A stretch of DNA of 64,000 nt from Whitmania pigra (taxonomy: Eukaryota > Annelida > Clitellata > Hirudinida > Haemopidae), in the NCBI GenBank assembly GCA_021613335.1, contig JAJTWR010000113.1, forward strand, positions 2,089,001 to 2,153,000, in the 5' to 3' direction. The translations under genes were made by a program, and so were the position numbers. The notes under the pieces are model-generated. The model saw only the letters and a program-made list of their open reading frames with translations. It did not search any database and was not told the origin of the DNA. Positions 37,970 through 48,511 of this stretch are shown here, piece by piece (the stretch's first letter is position 1; each line of letters starts with the position of its first letter).

Positions 37970-40900
37970 TGTCTTCTTCATTAACCAGCTTATCTATATT
38001 TATTCATCTCAGGCCTGGGAGCATTTGAAATCCATAGAAAGTTTTGCATCACTTGGTGAGGAGCAACATTGGTGCAGACAGCATTTCATTGAACTTAAGA
38101 GGCTGAGAGAGGTTGGAGATTATTAACATATTACAAGTTTATGACTGTCGTTATCATTAGCATATAGTTGATTTATGATTATTCGGATTGCATATCATAA
38201 AGATTACATTTAAACTGAATGTATTAAGCTTTTGTTAAAAGAATAGTATATTGTTAGGACAAAATATAAATATCATTTAATTAGGATAATAGTTAATATA
38301 TTAATGAATAGTATGATGACAATGCATTAACAAATATTTGATATATTTTTGTAAAACCAGGTTAAAGTCTTGTCAGAGGAGTTGAAGAGGAGACTGGAGA
38401 AAGACTTCCATATTTGTGTTCCTCAGGACTACAGGCCGCTCGACATGCAGGACACCAAGAATCAGTTCCTACTAAAGGTTATCTTTATCTTTTTTATGAT
38501 ATAGCTTTTGTTTTTGATATTGTTGGCTATTTACATGCATATTCAACGAATTAGCCTGTTACCCCTGTTGTTCATGGTTTAGTTTCTTGTCACTAGGTGT
38601 TCTTCCTGGACTACGAGAACCTAATTATTATTGTTGTTATTGTTGTTGCTGCTGCTATTATTGTCAAATAGGCTTAAGTATCCTTGAGAAAATCTAAATT
38701 TGAGCTAAACCCAATTTATTGCAAATTATTTAGCAGCTCAATTAAAGGCAAGACATTGCAGCTGATTTTGGTTATGCCAGGGTTTTTAATTGATTAGCTA
38801 AATATTAATAATAAAAACACGAAATAGTATTATTCATCACATATATAAATAGTATTATTCATCACATATATAAATAGTATTATTTATCACATATATAAAT
38901 AGTATTATTTATCACATATATAAATAGTATTATTTATCACATATATAAATAGTAGTTCATCACAGAAGCTGCTTGTTCGATGGTGTTGATCTATTACAGC
39001 AACAACATTGTATTAGTTGACCACTTGAATATTATTATTGTTATAATTAATTTTAACGGTGCTTCGTCATCAGATCCTTCTCTGTGGAGCTTTCTACCCA
39101 AATTATTTCTTGTCAAGTCCTATTGATGAAGATCAAGCCCTGAGAACCATGGGGGGTCATAACCATCTCAAGACAGTCATGGTTTGTTGTTTCGTGGCTG
39201 GTCATAATATTTGAGCAAACATTCAACTCCTCAATCAATAACAATTTTTTATGTTTGTTACGCAAATATGGTGCCGTAAACCTAATATCAGTAAACATGT
39301 TGTAGACTCTTTTGCTTGCATCGTTATTAGTCACTTTCGTAGGTCAAGGGATTTCCGGACGGCGGTGTTCCTTTCTACAAGAGGGGACTGAGGACTTTGT
39401 TCAGGAATTGTGACCCAGTTGGGGGAGAAGTAAAAATCCATGCAGATCACACAAAGTTGGTGAAGTGATAAACAAGTTGTTGAAGATGATTAACAAGTTT
39501 AATTGCAATACTTAGCACTTACATTACTATGTATATTGTTGTATATGTTGTATACTTTTGATGTATATAAGTTCTGTGAGGTTTAATGACATGCTTTTGA
39601 TGTGAATAATGATTAAGCTTTGTGTTTTCGACTTTCAGAGCTTACATTGAATTCAAGGGAAGGGAGACCAATAAGAATTGCACGATGGCCGTTTGCTCCG
39701 CCCTCAAAATGAAGTCTGCACCTAATTTGAATTTTGATGCATGAACTGCCATTGGTCGATGTTTATGAATTAATTAGTTTCTGAATATATTTGAAGCAAT
39801 TTATATTTTTACATTATAAACAAAACTTCAGCTGTCGAGTACAGTTACAAATATTTGAATGGCATATTTCCAATTGTATAAAATGGTCGTAGATTTGTTT
39901 TCAATTGCATTTTTTTGCACTTGTTACAATAACCTAGGTGTGTCTTATGCCTGGATGCCTCTTAAACATGGGGAAAAACAGTAATTATTTCAAAATAACA
40001 TTTTTTAAACGTGGACCATCAAAATATTTCTGTGAGGTTGTCATAATTTGTATGAATTTTATTACTTATTATTGTTAATAATATTTATTAAAGGATGCTG
40101 AAGATGCCTATGGAGGTGGATGCTGATCCTTCTGAATCAGCATTGGCAGAGGATGAAGACAACTACGATCAAGTTGTGCGAGGAAGCATCTCTGGAGAGG
40201 CAAGGTTGGTTGCATTGCGGTGATGCGTGTTGTTGTTGGAGTTAATGTTTCCTTATCATTGTTATCATTTGTTGTTGTTGTAACTATTATTATTATTATT
40301 ATTATTATTTTTATTATTGATGTTGTTGTTATTGTGAGTTTGTGTACCCTGCTCACTTCCCTTTGGCTCAGCCTGAAAACATGTTGCAACTGTGCAATGG
40401 TTCTACGAGAGGGCGACTAAATTTGAGTTGGTTGCTTAGAGCTGGAGTTGGTTGTTTTGATTATTTTCTTTATAAAAGTTATTTCCAGGTTTTCTACTTT
40501 TGACTAATGCTATATTTAAACTTAAAAAAACAATTATTGTTATTGTTATTATTTCTGGCTAAAAACTAATAATCATAAAAATAGTTACACTAACATATTT
40601 GCATTGTTTGTTTTGGTCATCAAATTCATTACAATCATAACCATTGCCAGAGCCAAGCAAGTGTCTTACCCACCATCAGAGATGAAGAAAGTTACCATCA
40701 ATGTTACTGAGGTTTGTCTAATTTATTAGTGATTTTAATAAGCATTTACATTAATAATGATAATAATAATTAACTATAACCTCATGTATAAATGCTATAC
40801 TAAATGCAATGTGTTCTCCTTGCAGACGATTGATTGCGGTCACTTTTGGGGAACCTACTATGACAAGGATTACGTGACAAGGACTGCTCAGATGCACAAA

Positions 40901-43900
40901 AACATCCAAGACTGGGTGAAAAGGAACAGGGGTGCTTTGTTGAAGGTTGCTAAGATGTTGATGATGATGACAGTAGTGACTGTGATGATGGTGATGTAGA
41001 GCAACACTATTATTGATTGCTCTCTAGACTAATTTCCATGCTTGTTTGTCATTGTCAGGAGGTAAGGGTTGGATGTTATTGTCTGGCTCCATTCACAGAT
41101 GAAGACAATGTCACAGAGTACTACAGGACCAAAATTATAAACAGGACTATCAGGATGGCCAAGGTTATTGATGATGATGATTATCATTTATTTGACATTA
41201 TTTTTCTGGACTGGGATTGCTAGCTATGAGCACCAATGAAGGAATTTATATCAATGCAATCAAGCCTATTCACGTGCATATTCAACAAATTAGCCTGTTA
41301 CCCCCTCAGGGCTGTTCATGGTTTAGTTTCTTGTCACCAGGTATTCTTCCTGGATTACGGGAACCAGTCGGAGGTGGAGGTGACGGAACTTTACATGTTG
41401 GATGAGGCTTTCCTGTCCAATCCATTCCAGGTGGCTAGTGATGATTGTGATACTACCTATTTTGACAATTTTTTTGTTTATCACAACTTGAATAAGCTTA
41501 AACTTCCCTTCTCTGTAATGTCAATTTTTATTAAATTCTTACAAATTGTACAACTTAAAGAGATCTCTAATTGATTGAAAATGATTGAAAGTTAACCTCA
41601 ACAGGCAATGGAGTTCCAGCTGATTAACGTAAGGCCCTCGAAACTGCTCAACTTCAGCGACCAATGGGTGCCCGAGGCCAAGAGCTACTTTGAGGGCTTC
41701 ATCAATGAGAAGGGTCCATTTTTGTGTGAGGTAATGAATAATTCATTAGCAGAATGGACGGACATTTTATACGACATTTTCTTAGTTTTGGTTGGCATTT
41801 GTAGTGAGATTCACAGTGATAGGAGCAGATGATTGTTTACGTTTTTTACTTCAAATCTAGATTTAATCTTTGTTGGGAGTTGTTAAATTTAGTAAGGAAT
41901 ACTAAGAAAACTTTAATGTCTACGTTTGTCTGTTAATTACTTCAGTTGTCAATTGTAATAATTAAAATTATCAAAAACTCATCTCTTCTTTAATTTGTGG
42001 GCCAAGGTATTCTCAATTGTGGACAAAATTATCAGAGTTAAGATGTCTCCCATGAACAGTCCTGATGATGATGTAGCCAATAAACTCATTGAGAATGGTT
42101 TTGCAGAACAATGTGAGGAAAATTCCATCTCTAAGGTAAGGAGTTTTTTATATTTATTGTATTAATTATATATCAATATTATATTAGAGTTTAGTCTTGC
42201 ATTATATATTGCATTAATTGTTTATATTTATATATAATATACTAAGTTTATGGCTGAGAAGAACATGATGTTGATAATAATGATATTTTCTATTAATGGG
42301 ATATCTGAGGATATCTCATTTATGTCAACGATGTTGCTTTATTGCTTGCTTACTAAAAGTGTGACCAAACTGCATGTGAAAATGGCCGATTGATTTCTCC
42401 TATTTTAGCAAAACAATGCTTTGAGGATGTTTGGGTCCAGCCAAACAACCCAGGACCCCAGAGCACCTTTTGATGATGGGATGTTCAACCCTCTGTTTAA
42501 CAAGCCAGTATGCAGTCAGGTGCAAACATTGGAGGATGTGGTCAGGTCTAAGGAGCTTTATAAGGCAAGACAAGTCTGGAGATTGAATCAACTAATAAAG
42601 GTTGGCAATTGTTTATATTTCTGATAAGTCAATAATTGAATGCATGTTTATTGTTTTGTTGTACAGGTCAATTTGATGGGTCCAATTAGCTCTTATGAAC
42701 TCGCCTTCAATCCGCTTCTGACCTCTGTTGGGTTTGTACTTTCAATTTTCATTCATTTATTTCAATCGAAGTGGTCTGCATTAACAGCTAGCGTACTATG
42801 GTAGTGGTTCCATATAAATGGTAGAGCATTTTTAAAATGCCTTCACATCCTCTTCCGACGCATTAGTGAACCCAAAAGATTGGCTAAATACAATACAATT
42901 GATAAAATAATTGTTTTCTTTCTGGGGTCTGTAAAATGGGACCTGTCTATTTTTTATTATTTTCTAGGTCTGCCAGAGTGGAACGAGATAGTGTCAACAG
43001 TGTTGTGATCAGTTCTGATCCCACGAATCCCACTCCACACATGATGGTGGCAGCCTTTGTTGGGATTTCCCCAAGTAGGAATGGCCTAATCATTAGGGAT
43101 TCCACAGTTCTGCCTAAAATTAGGGGTCTCTCTTCTCTCATGACTTTGTTGTTTGCACCAGTAGCAGAGTACAGGTATGTTCTCTACAAGAGTCGTTGTT
43201 TATATCTCCGATAAGCCAATAATTGCTATATTCAGGTTTTAAAATAAATTAAAAAAAAACATTACATATCTAAATATATAATAAAATGTATCTAAAATAA
43301 ATACTTAACCCTAAGATAAGCTGAAAGTATTTGTGCATAGTTGCATGCCATTCTTGATGACAATGATGATATGCAAAGGATTGATTCAAGCATTCAATGC
43401 CTCTGAAATTACTATTATTATTAGAATATTATAATTAATTTTTTCAAAGTATAATTTGTTCCCGACAGGACAAATAGAGACGTAACTAGATTTACCGGAG
43501 CCATTTGTGGTCTAGGGTATTACAAAGATTCAAGCAATGAGGCCATCTTTGCTGAAAATGACATTGAAGTGACTTTTGACATGGTCTTCACCTTCACAGA
43601 CCTTAAGCAGGTTAACCTGGTTAAATTGGTTAATGTGATAAAATTGGTTGAGGCTGTTGTTCCTGCTGTGCAAAATGTTGATTTGAAAAAAGCATATTTA
43701 TTGATACAGATGGTTCCTATATCTTTAATATCCTTTTTTAATTTTCTCTGAAATTCTTGCATTCAGGTTGCAGATATTACGTTGACTTTTTTATTGGCAT
43801 GTTCCTCATTTGTTGTCACCACAATACATTGATGACGTAACTATTGTTATTTTTATTATTATTGTTTTTGTTACTACAGATTAATGACATCAGGGTGTCG

Positions 43901-45172
43901 ATGAATATGGTCATGAGTCCTGATATGAATCTGTTCGGTCCAAACCTTTTAAATGTTCAAAGCACCATCAGAAAAAGGATGTTTGAGTAAGTGACTGGTA
44001 TTGGAATTGGAAACTTAGAAAGAAGTTATTGTTTGTGATGATGAACACTTTTACCACTTTGTGGGTGTCAGGAATGGTGACTTTGTACTGATTGCCAACA
44101 TCTCATTGCAGCCTTTTCTGCAAGGCAAGAGAACCCAGAGAGATGGAGAACTTCCAACGTCCCCTGCTTTGGAATCAGGTTGTTAGATGATTCTGGATCA
44201 TTAGTTTGGTCATTTCTACCCATAGGACAGAGGTTCTCAACCTGTGGGTCGCTTGAAGTTTTTGCCAGGGGTTGCCTGAGAATTTAACAAATTTTAATAT
44301 TTTTTACAATTTGATCAAACCTAAACCTTGAAATTCTTAACTCTATATAATTAACTCAATATATAATGTTGATTAAAGTACTTATTTTTAGAACAAGCTA
44401 TTTTATGTAACGACCAATAATCATCCCAGCCTTTTGTTTGATTTCTCTACTTTGTCGCTTAATCTTTTGGGTCAAATGTTTGAAATAGGATAAAATTGAC
44501 TTATATAAAACTTATATGCCAAGGCAAGTGTTGACGAGGGATCGCAGCACCACATAGGTTGAGAACCTCTGCCTTAGGACAATAATCCTTGATCACTTAA
44601 AATTTATTGCTTGGTTACATGCTGCCATTTTTGTCTATCATTCTTTCTAGTAAATGCATCAATGTACTCTATGACTTTATCTCCAAATCATGTTAGGCCT
44701 CAAAGCAAGATGTGGTAACCACTATAGGAGAGAAAATTGATTTTTTTGTGCCTCATTGTGGCTTGACTCTGCGGGCAGAAGATGTAGACCAACGGAACAG
44801 AAGCAGCGAACCACTGAGTTCCGAAAGAAAGTGGCTTCTTCACGAATACCTCTTGAAGCAAACGAACAAGTAAGCTGGTGATTGTTATGAAAATGATAGG
44901 TCTTTGGTATAACCGCATTGAAAATGATGGTGAAGTTTTTTGAACTGATGCCAACTTGATGCTAAATTGGTCAATTTTAAATTGAATCTACCAATTGTTG
45001 CTGATCAATAAGATATTGCAGACCTAATGCTCTTAGATTAATTGTCTTCACTACATGTAGAGTCGACCACGATGAAGTGTTCCACTGCCTCATCTGCAAT
45101 GAGTCCCTCGTAGGAACCTCGAGACTTGCCATCCACCTCTGTCTCAACAGTCACCTGAGTATGCTCAATTGA
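30804..45172 (+). CDS. TDRD9: TDRD9/spindle-E, Tudor-domain DEAH helicase of the piRNA pathway
   Basis: Complete hand-spliced gene of 38 exons and 1413 residues. Exons: 30804-30907, 31313-31376, 31584-31799, 31985-32206, 32812-32934, 33214-33294, 33569-33730, 33821-33912, 34310-34353, 34429-34486, 34752-34836, 35124-35181, 35316-35420, 35895-35989, 36322-36453, 36869-37022, 37352-37415, 37485-37548, 38013-38111, 38361-38477, 39074-39181, 39343-39455, 39639-39713, 40094-40204, 40651-40711, 40826-40945, 41059-41163, 41341-41430, 41605-41730, 42007-42135, 42409-42600, 42667-42731, 42968-43174, 43469-43610, 43880-43986, 44112-44178, 44697-44869, 45061-45172. All phases close and no stop interrupts. 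Walker A GGTGCGKST is at 143-151, DEVH at 242-245, SAT at 275-277 and QRKGRAGR at 469-476, followed by an HA2 region. A Tudor domain (~870-975) carries CGHFWG and FFLDYGN. The last exon encodes C-X2-C-X12-H-X5-H (1386-1408), a possible C2H2 finger. The family acts in germline nuage in piRNA-guided transposon silencing. The length is near that of known TDRD9 and spindle-E. The start ATG has an A-rich context. Confidence 0.93.
33930..34132. repeat. ~53 bp tandem repeat, about four copies
   Basis: GATTGGTTGTTGTTACTAA, then ATTATTTGTTAATCATTTAT, then a GTTCTGGTCTTC-type link, recurs four times in the TDRD9 intron between exons ending 33912 and starting 34310. Confidence 0.9.
34868..35010. repeat. 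~43 bp tandem repeat, about three copies
   Basis: AATATAATCTAATTAATATT followed by TTATCTGGATAGTAATTTTA recurs, with the last copy shortened, in the TDRD9 intron upstream of exon 35124-35181. Confidence 0.85.
36238..36304. repeat. (CAT)n microsatellite
   Basis: About 22 uninterrupted CAT triplets immediately upstream of the TDRD9 exon starting at 36322. The polymethionine open frame on the minus strand comes from this repeat. Confidence 0.95.
37904..37970. repeat. (ATC)n microsatellite
   Basis: About 21 uninterrupted ATC triplets upstream of the TDRD9 exon starting at 38013. The polyserine open frame across it is an artefact. Confidence 0.95.
38532..38622 (+). pseudogene. Decayed duplicate of the TDRD9 Tudor exon edge in an upstream intron
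   Basis: This ~90 bp piece copies the intron/exon boundary of the Tudor exon at 41341-41430. CATATTCAACGAATTAGCCTGTTACC, GTTCATGGTTTAGTTTCTTG and TCACTAGGTGTTCTTCCTGG match about 41277-41363 with few changes. It carries the acceptor AG and the first nine codons (VFFLDYEN then L), in which the conserved Tudor Gly is changed to Glu. The homology stops there and no donor follows, so it is not a usable exon. It lies in the intron between exons 38361-38477 and 39074-39181. Confidence 0.85.
38826..38955. repeat. ~26 bp tandem repeat, about five copies
   Basis: AATAGTATTATT.ATCACATA followed by TATAA recurs five times in a TDRD9 intron. Confidence 0.95.
44228..44571. mobile_element. Non-autonomous hAT with terminal inverted repeats and 8 bp duplication
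   Basis: The ends CAGAGGTTCTCAACCTGTGG and ...CATAGGTTGAGAACCTCTG are inverted repeats. Flanks are CCATAGGA on the left (44220-44227) and CCTTAGGA on the right (44572-44579), an 8 bp duplication with one mismatch. It is 344 bp, has no coding capacity, and sits in the TDRD9 intron between exons 44112-44178 and 44697-44869. Confidence 0.85.
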
Positions 45173-45451
45173 CCGTGAAGCTGCAACTGCCACTAATAAT
45201 GTTTTGTTTACTAATCTTTTATTTGGAAATCATTTTGCACCGATACTTTATTTAGCTTTTCCTGATCAAGCATGTTCAATGCTGTTGTGTTTTGTTGCTT
45301 ATCTAAAAATCTGACTTTCATTGCTTTTATCTGTAAATCTTTTATGCACCTTGCTATCAAGTCACGTTATTTAAAATGTTTTGAGTTAATTTGTCCCATT
45401 TTCTAGATATTTGCAATTGTAATCCAATTACTCTCTTCATCGTCGTCATCA

Positions 45452-45498
<47 letters not shown>

Positions 45499-45850
45499 GC
45501 TTTTGTATTTCATACATCATGAACATTCATTCACTCACATTGTTTGGCTTCATATTCTGCATTTCAATTTGTTTCTTGGGCAGCAATCCAACCCTTGCTT
45601 TTAATTTCGAAATTACCAAAAAAATAAATGCCATTTTACTTTTGAAATATAGCAAAAAACTTACCAGAAGTAAGAAAAGAAGGACGTTTGAGAATCTTTT
45701 TCGATTGCTGTAACACTTCCAGTATGATCACTTTCACTCATTCCTGACCAAAAAAGTAGAAATTCAGAAAAGGGATGTAGAGAACGCGTTCATTTGATCT
45801 GACATTATTATATTCTTTCAACTTGTGCAGAGTGATGGATGGCCTACAGG
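45173..45850. other. TDRD9 3' flank with (ATT)n microsatellite
   Basis: This holds the 3' untranslated region and downstream flank of TDRD9, with an (ATT)n tract at about 45453-45497. A short open frame at 45519-45713 shows a hydrophobic start but no recognisable domain. No other gene was found. Confidence 0.45.
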
Positions 45851-45867
45851 CCTGCCAAAGTGATAGT

Positions 45868-46983
45868 GCCTAATAGGAGAGACCCCGCAATTTTTCCAAA
45901 TCCGATGAGTTTTTTTTGGGGGGGGGGAGGATTCTCAATATGCCATAGGCACAACTACCATGTTACTTCATGAATTTATGATTTTTGATTTTCTACACAT
46001 GGTGCTGGTCACATCGTTTGCAACTAGTTATGAGCCATGCAGCAGCAGCTTTATGTTTTGGAAAAGTCAAGGAAGTGTATTCATGTGTGTCGTCATCAGC
46101 ACATCGGACATCCATTATGGAACGATGCCTACTTGAAGAACTACCACAGATAGAGGCAGAAGATAATAAATCCAATGAGGTAGGACACCAGTCGTATTTA
46201 TTTAGTTTATGCTCCATATCAGAAGTAATTTTTAATAACTTGGTGTTATGTTATTTAAAAAAATTTATTATAGTCAAATGAAGGAGAAATGGAAGAATTA
46301 GACCAGTTACTTGAAAACGCTGAACCTCAAAAAAGGGAAGAAAAGGGAACAAAGTATCGCAGCGGTACTCGATTTGTTGCCAGAACTCGAAATCTTCGTA
46401 TATTTCACAACAAATTAACATGTATTAAAGATGCTTTATGTGAGATGGGATTGGAATCAGTTTCAGAAACACTGGATGCAAAATTTCAGGCCACAGTATT
46501 TACTCTCTACGCAATATTATGTCTTATATCAGAATTGAGCCAGGCACTTCAAAGTCCAGTTTTAAATCTTGTGGGTGCTCAGAAGCATGTAAGATGCTTA
46601 TCACCTATTTATCGCAAATGAGAACAGAGAAAGCATTCAATGATTTAGTTCAGAACTCAAAGGAATGTACAAATTCGGTATCATTGAAGAATTCGGAAGA
46701 TAATCAAATGAATATTTTACATTTGCTTTAACTGGTTTGAAACTTTGAGACTTTGAGAAGATAGTCAAACTCATTAATAAATTATTAAAGATACAAAATA
46801 AGACTGCAGACAGAAGATAGTCAAACTCATAATAATAATAATCTGTTCTATCTTTAATTTTTTATTAAATATAATTGGTAGTTTTGATTTGAACAGTTTC
46901 AAAAATTTTTCGACTGCGTCGGGCTTTTGTCCCTTTTCTAAACTTGAGCCCCCCCAGCACTTTTCGCTGGTTGCGCCACTGCG
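45868..46983 (+). pseudogene. hAT transposase copy, parent family of the MITE at 7542-7901
   Basis: Open frames at 45985-46281 and 46289-46731 carry hAT-type wording (WCWSHRLQLVMSHAAAALC, then LEELPQIEAED and a TRFVARTR stretch), similar to the middle of ZMYM/ZNF862-type hAT transposases. Both edges match the MITE: GCCTAATAGGAGAGACCC and CAATTTTTCCAAATCCGAT on the left, and the last ~250 bp, ending CGCTGGTTGCGCCACTG, on the right. The left terminal inverted repeat and the N- and C-terminal parts of the transposase are missing, so it is a dead, deleted copy. Confidence 0.65.
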
Positions 46984-46984
46984 T

Positions 46985-47194
46985 ACTCGTACTTAGACCT
47001 TGAATACTTGTACTTGAGGAATTGAGTACTTGGTCCAACGTCTGATGCTGAGGGTCTTGCTTTCCTTCTCCTGCAGAATTCAAGTAAGGTGCGAGACTTA
47101 CTATCCAATGCTGATGATTTCGGTTCTCATCGAGGCGGCGAACGGCTTTCAGGATGGATTGAAGGCTCACTGAATCAAAGGCCTTTGCTATATC
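46985..47194 (-). pseudogene. Reverse-transcriptase fragment fused to the H3 piece
   Basis: In frame with the adjacent H3-like sequence, the minus strand continues as [20 protein letters not shown]. This is the first catalytic block (D..KAFDSV) of non-LTR reverse transcriptases. The similarity fades after about 40 residues, toward the hAT terminus near 46983. Confidence 0.6.
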
Positions 47195-47422
47195 CATGAC
47201 GGCCGAGATCCGGAGACGCAAGTCTGTCTTGAAGTCCTGGGCTATCTCCCTGACGAAACGCTGGAAGGGCAACTTGCGGATGAAAAGCTCGGTGCTTTTC
47301 TGGTATCTGCCGGGCCTATACTTGTGTGGCTTCTTCACACCGCCGGTGGCAAGAGCGCTTTTTCTGGCGGCCTTGGTGGGCAGCTGTTTCCTAGGAGCCT
47401 TTCCTCCTGTCGACTTTCTAGC
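47195..47422 (-). pseudogene. Histone H3 fragment (truncated, internally deleted)
   Basis: From 47422 downward the minus strand reads [20 protein letters not shown], then KKPHKYRPG, then [16 protein letters not shown] and [12 protein letters not shown]. This is histone H3 from about residue 7 to the segment before helix alpha-2. Eight residues after KPHKYRPG are missing (TVALREIR-type), and the C-terminal half is replaced after SAVM. A stop lies directly before the first Ala codon, so no normal H3 could be made. There is no intron, as in both replication-dependent genes and processed copies. Confidence 0.85.
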
Positions 47423-47429
47423 TTAATAC

Positions 47430-48000
47430 AAGCCATGTCTGTGGCGAGCAAGGCGAGTGATTTTATTTGGTATTTTACAATAAGAAATAATACGATAACA
47501 GAGTATTTTATATGTTAGTATTTAAAATAAATTTCTAGAGTATTTTATATTTTTTAAATACTTTTTTTCAAAATATTTTAATTAGAAATCCTTTTGTGTT
47601 TGACGGGCATTTATGAACAAATCGCCTTTTAAGTCCAATGGAATGGACACAGTTCTTGCCTGAAGGCCTCAATTTGCAACTCTGCTTAATTAATTTTTAA
47701 CTCTTGTGTATGCATGTTGACAACATTTGCATACAGTGCGTTTTGATCGCATATCGAGTTTTATTGGATATAAGTAAAGGACGTGCTCAGGCTTTCAAGC
47801 GGCCCTAAAATGCATATTTTACAAGTTCTACTGTAATTTATTTGAAATTTTATTGGACGTTTTCTGTACTGGCGTGCGATCAGGATTGAAATCAGAAAGA
47901 AATTTCGGTCTAAATGTTATCATGTCATAAATTTTGGACATAATTCCCAGTTCCAAACATAATTTTTCAATTTGTCGTAATTTTTCATCTTCTTACAAAA
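47430..48000. other. Intergenic, nothing recognised
   Basis: AT-rich sequence with several ATTTTATA-type words and no coding frame. It leads into a possible inverted-repeat end at about 48003. Confidence 0.35.
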
Positions 48001-48002
48001 AG

Positions 48003-48055
48003 TTGGATCTTATCCAGATAAGCCCCGCCATAAAGTTAACCCGCGCCACCCAAAA
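48003..48055. repeat. Inverted-repeat partner of 52790-52860
   Basis: TTGGATCTTATCCAGATAAG followed by CCCCGCCATAAAGTTAACCC has an inverted counterpart near 52790-52860 (GGCGGGGCTTAACTTTTCGC, then GGCTTATCTGGAAAAGATCA). Together they could be the ends of an older DNA element now interrupted by the LINE. The arms are rearranged relative to each other, so the assignment is tentative. Confidence 0.4.
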
Positions 48056-48280
48056 AAGATTATAGAAAGTGTCAGTGTCCTGACTATTTATTTATGTTAT
48101 TTGTTGTATTTGCTTTTGGGTTGTTAATTTGTATCACGTAGGTGGAATGAATGTGAAGTGGCGTGTCTGTCGTCTGCCTGGAACCGCGCGATGCGCTGAT
48201 TGGCCGCGCAGTTATACAATTAGCACGTCTAGGATGAAGGCTATAAAAAGCGACAGGCAGACGACAGAACAGCTCAATGG

Positions 48281-48461
48281 CTGCTAATTCTATGGAACTG
48301 ATGCAGCTGTGACTCGACGTCCTGATGCTGATTCTGACGTCTTTCTTTGGAATATAAATCCCAATTCCAGCCCTGTTGTCCTCAGTCTTAGAGGCATCCG
48401 TGTAGCAGAGAAGGCTGCCCTGGAGATCCTCTATTTTCTCCCTTGAAACCAACATCCGCAA
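48281..48461 (-). CDS. LINE RNase H, N-terminal half (inverted part)
   Basis: The minus strand reads LLCYTDASKTEDNRAGIGIY and SSIELAAIE, the first catalytic Asp (TDAS) and the Glu of the SSxELxAIE helix of RNase HI. The frame ends at the target duplication, where the element is cut. Its natural continuation (KFVKEAYQEE...) is at about 51170 on the opposite strand. Confidence 0.8.
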
Positions 48462-48511
48462 AGGATTGTCAGTTTCGAAGAAGAGGGTCGAAGTATCGAT
48501 CGTCGGTTTTC

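Noticed and set aside
33930..39000. CRISPR-like arrays from regularly repeated units at 33.9, 34.9 and 38.8 kb
   Set aside because: The units are directly adjacent tandem minisatellites inside introns of a eukaryotic gene. There are no unique spacers.
39714..39744. TDRD9 ending at the TGA at 39742-39744 by reading through the exon at 39639-39713
   Set aside because: A GT donor at 39714 in the right phase joins to 40094, and the Tudor domain follows in frame, so the stop is intronic.
47195..47422. Functional histone H3 gene
   Set aside because: A stop precedes the first usable codon, eight residues are missing, and the C-terminal half is replaced by reverse-transcriptase-like sequence.
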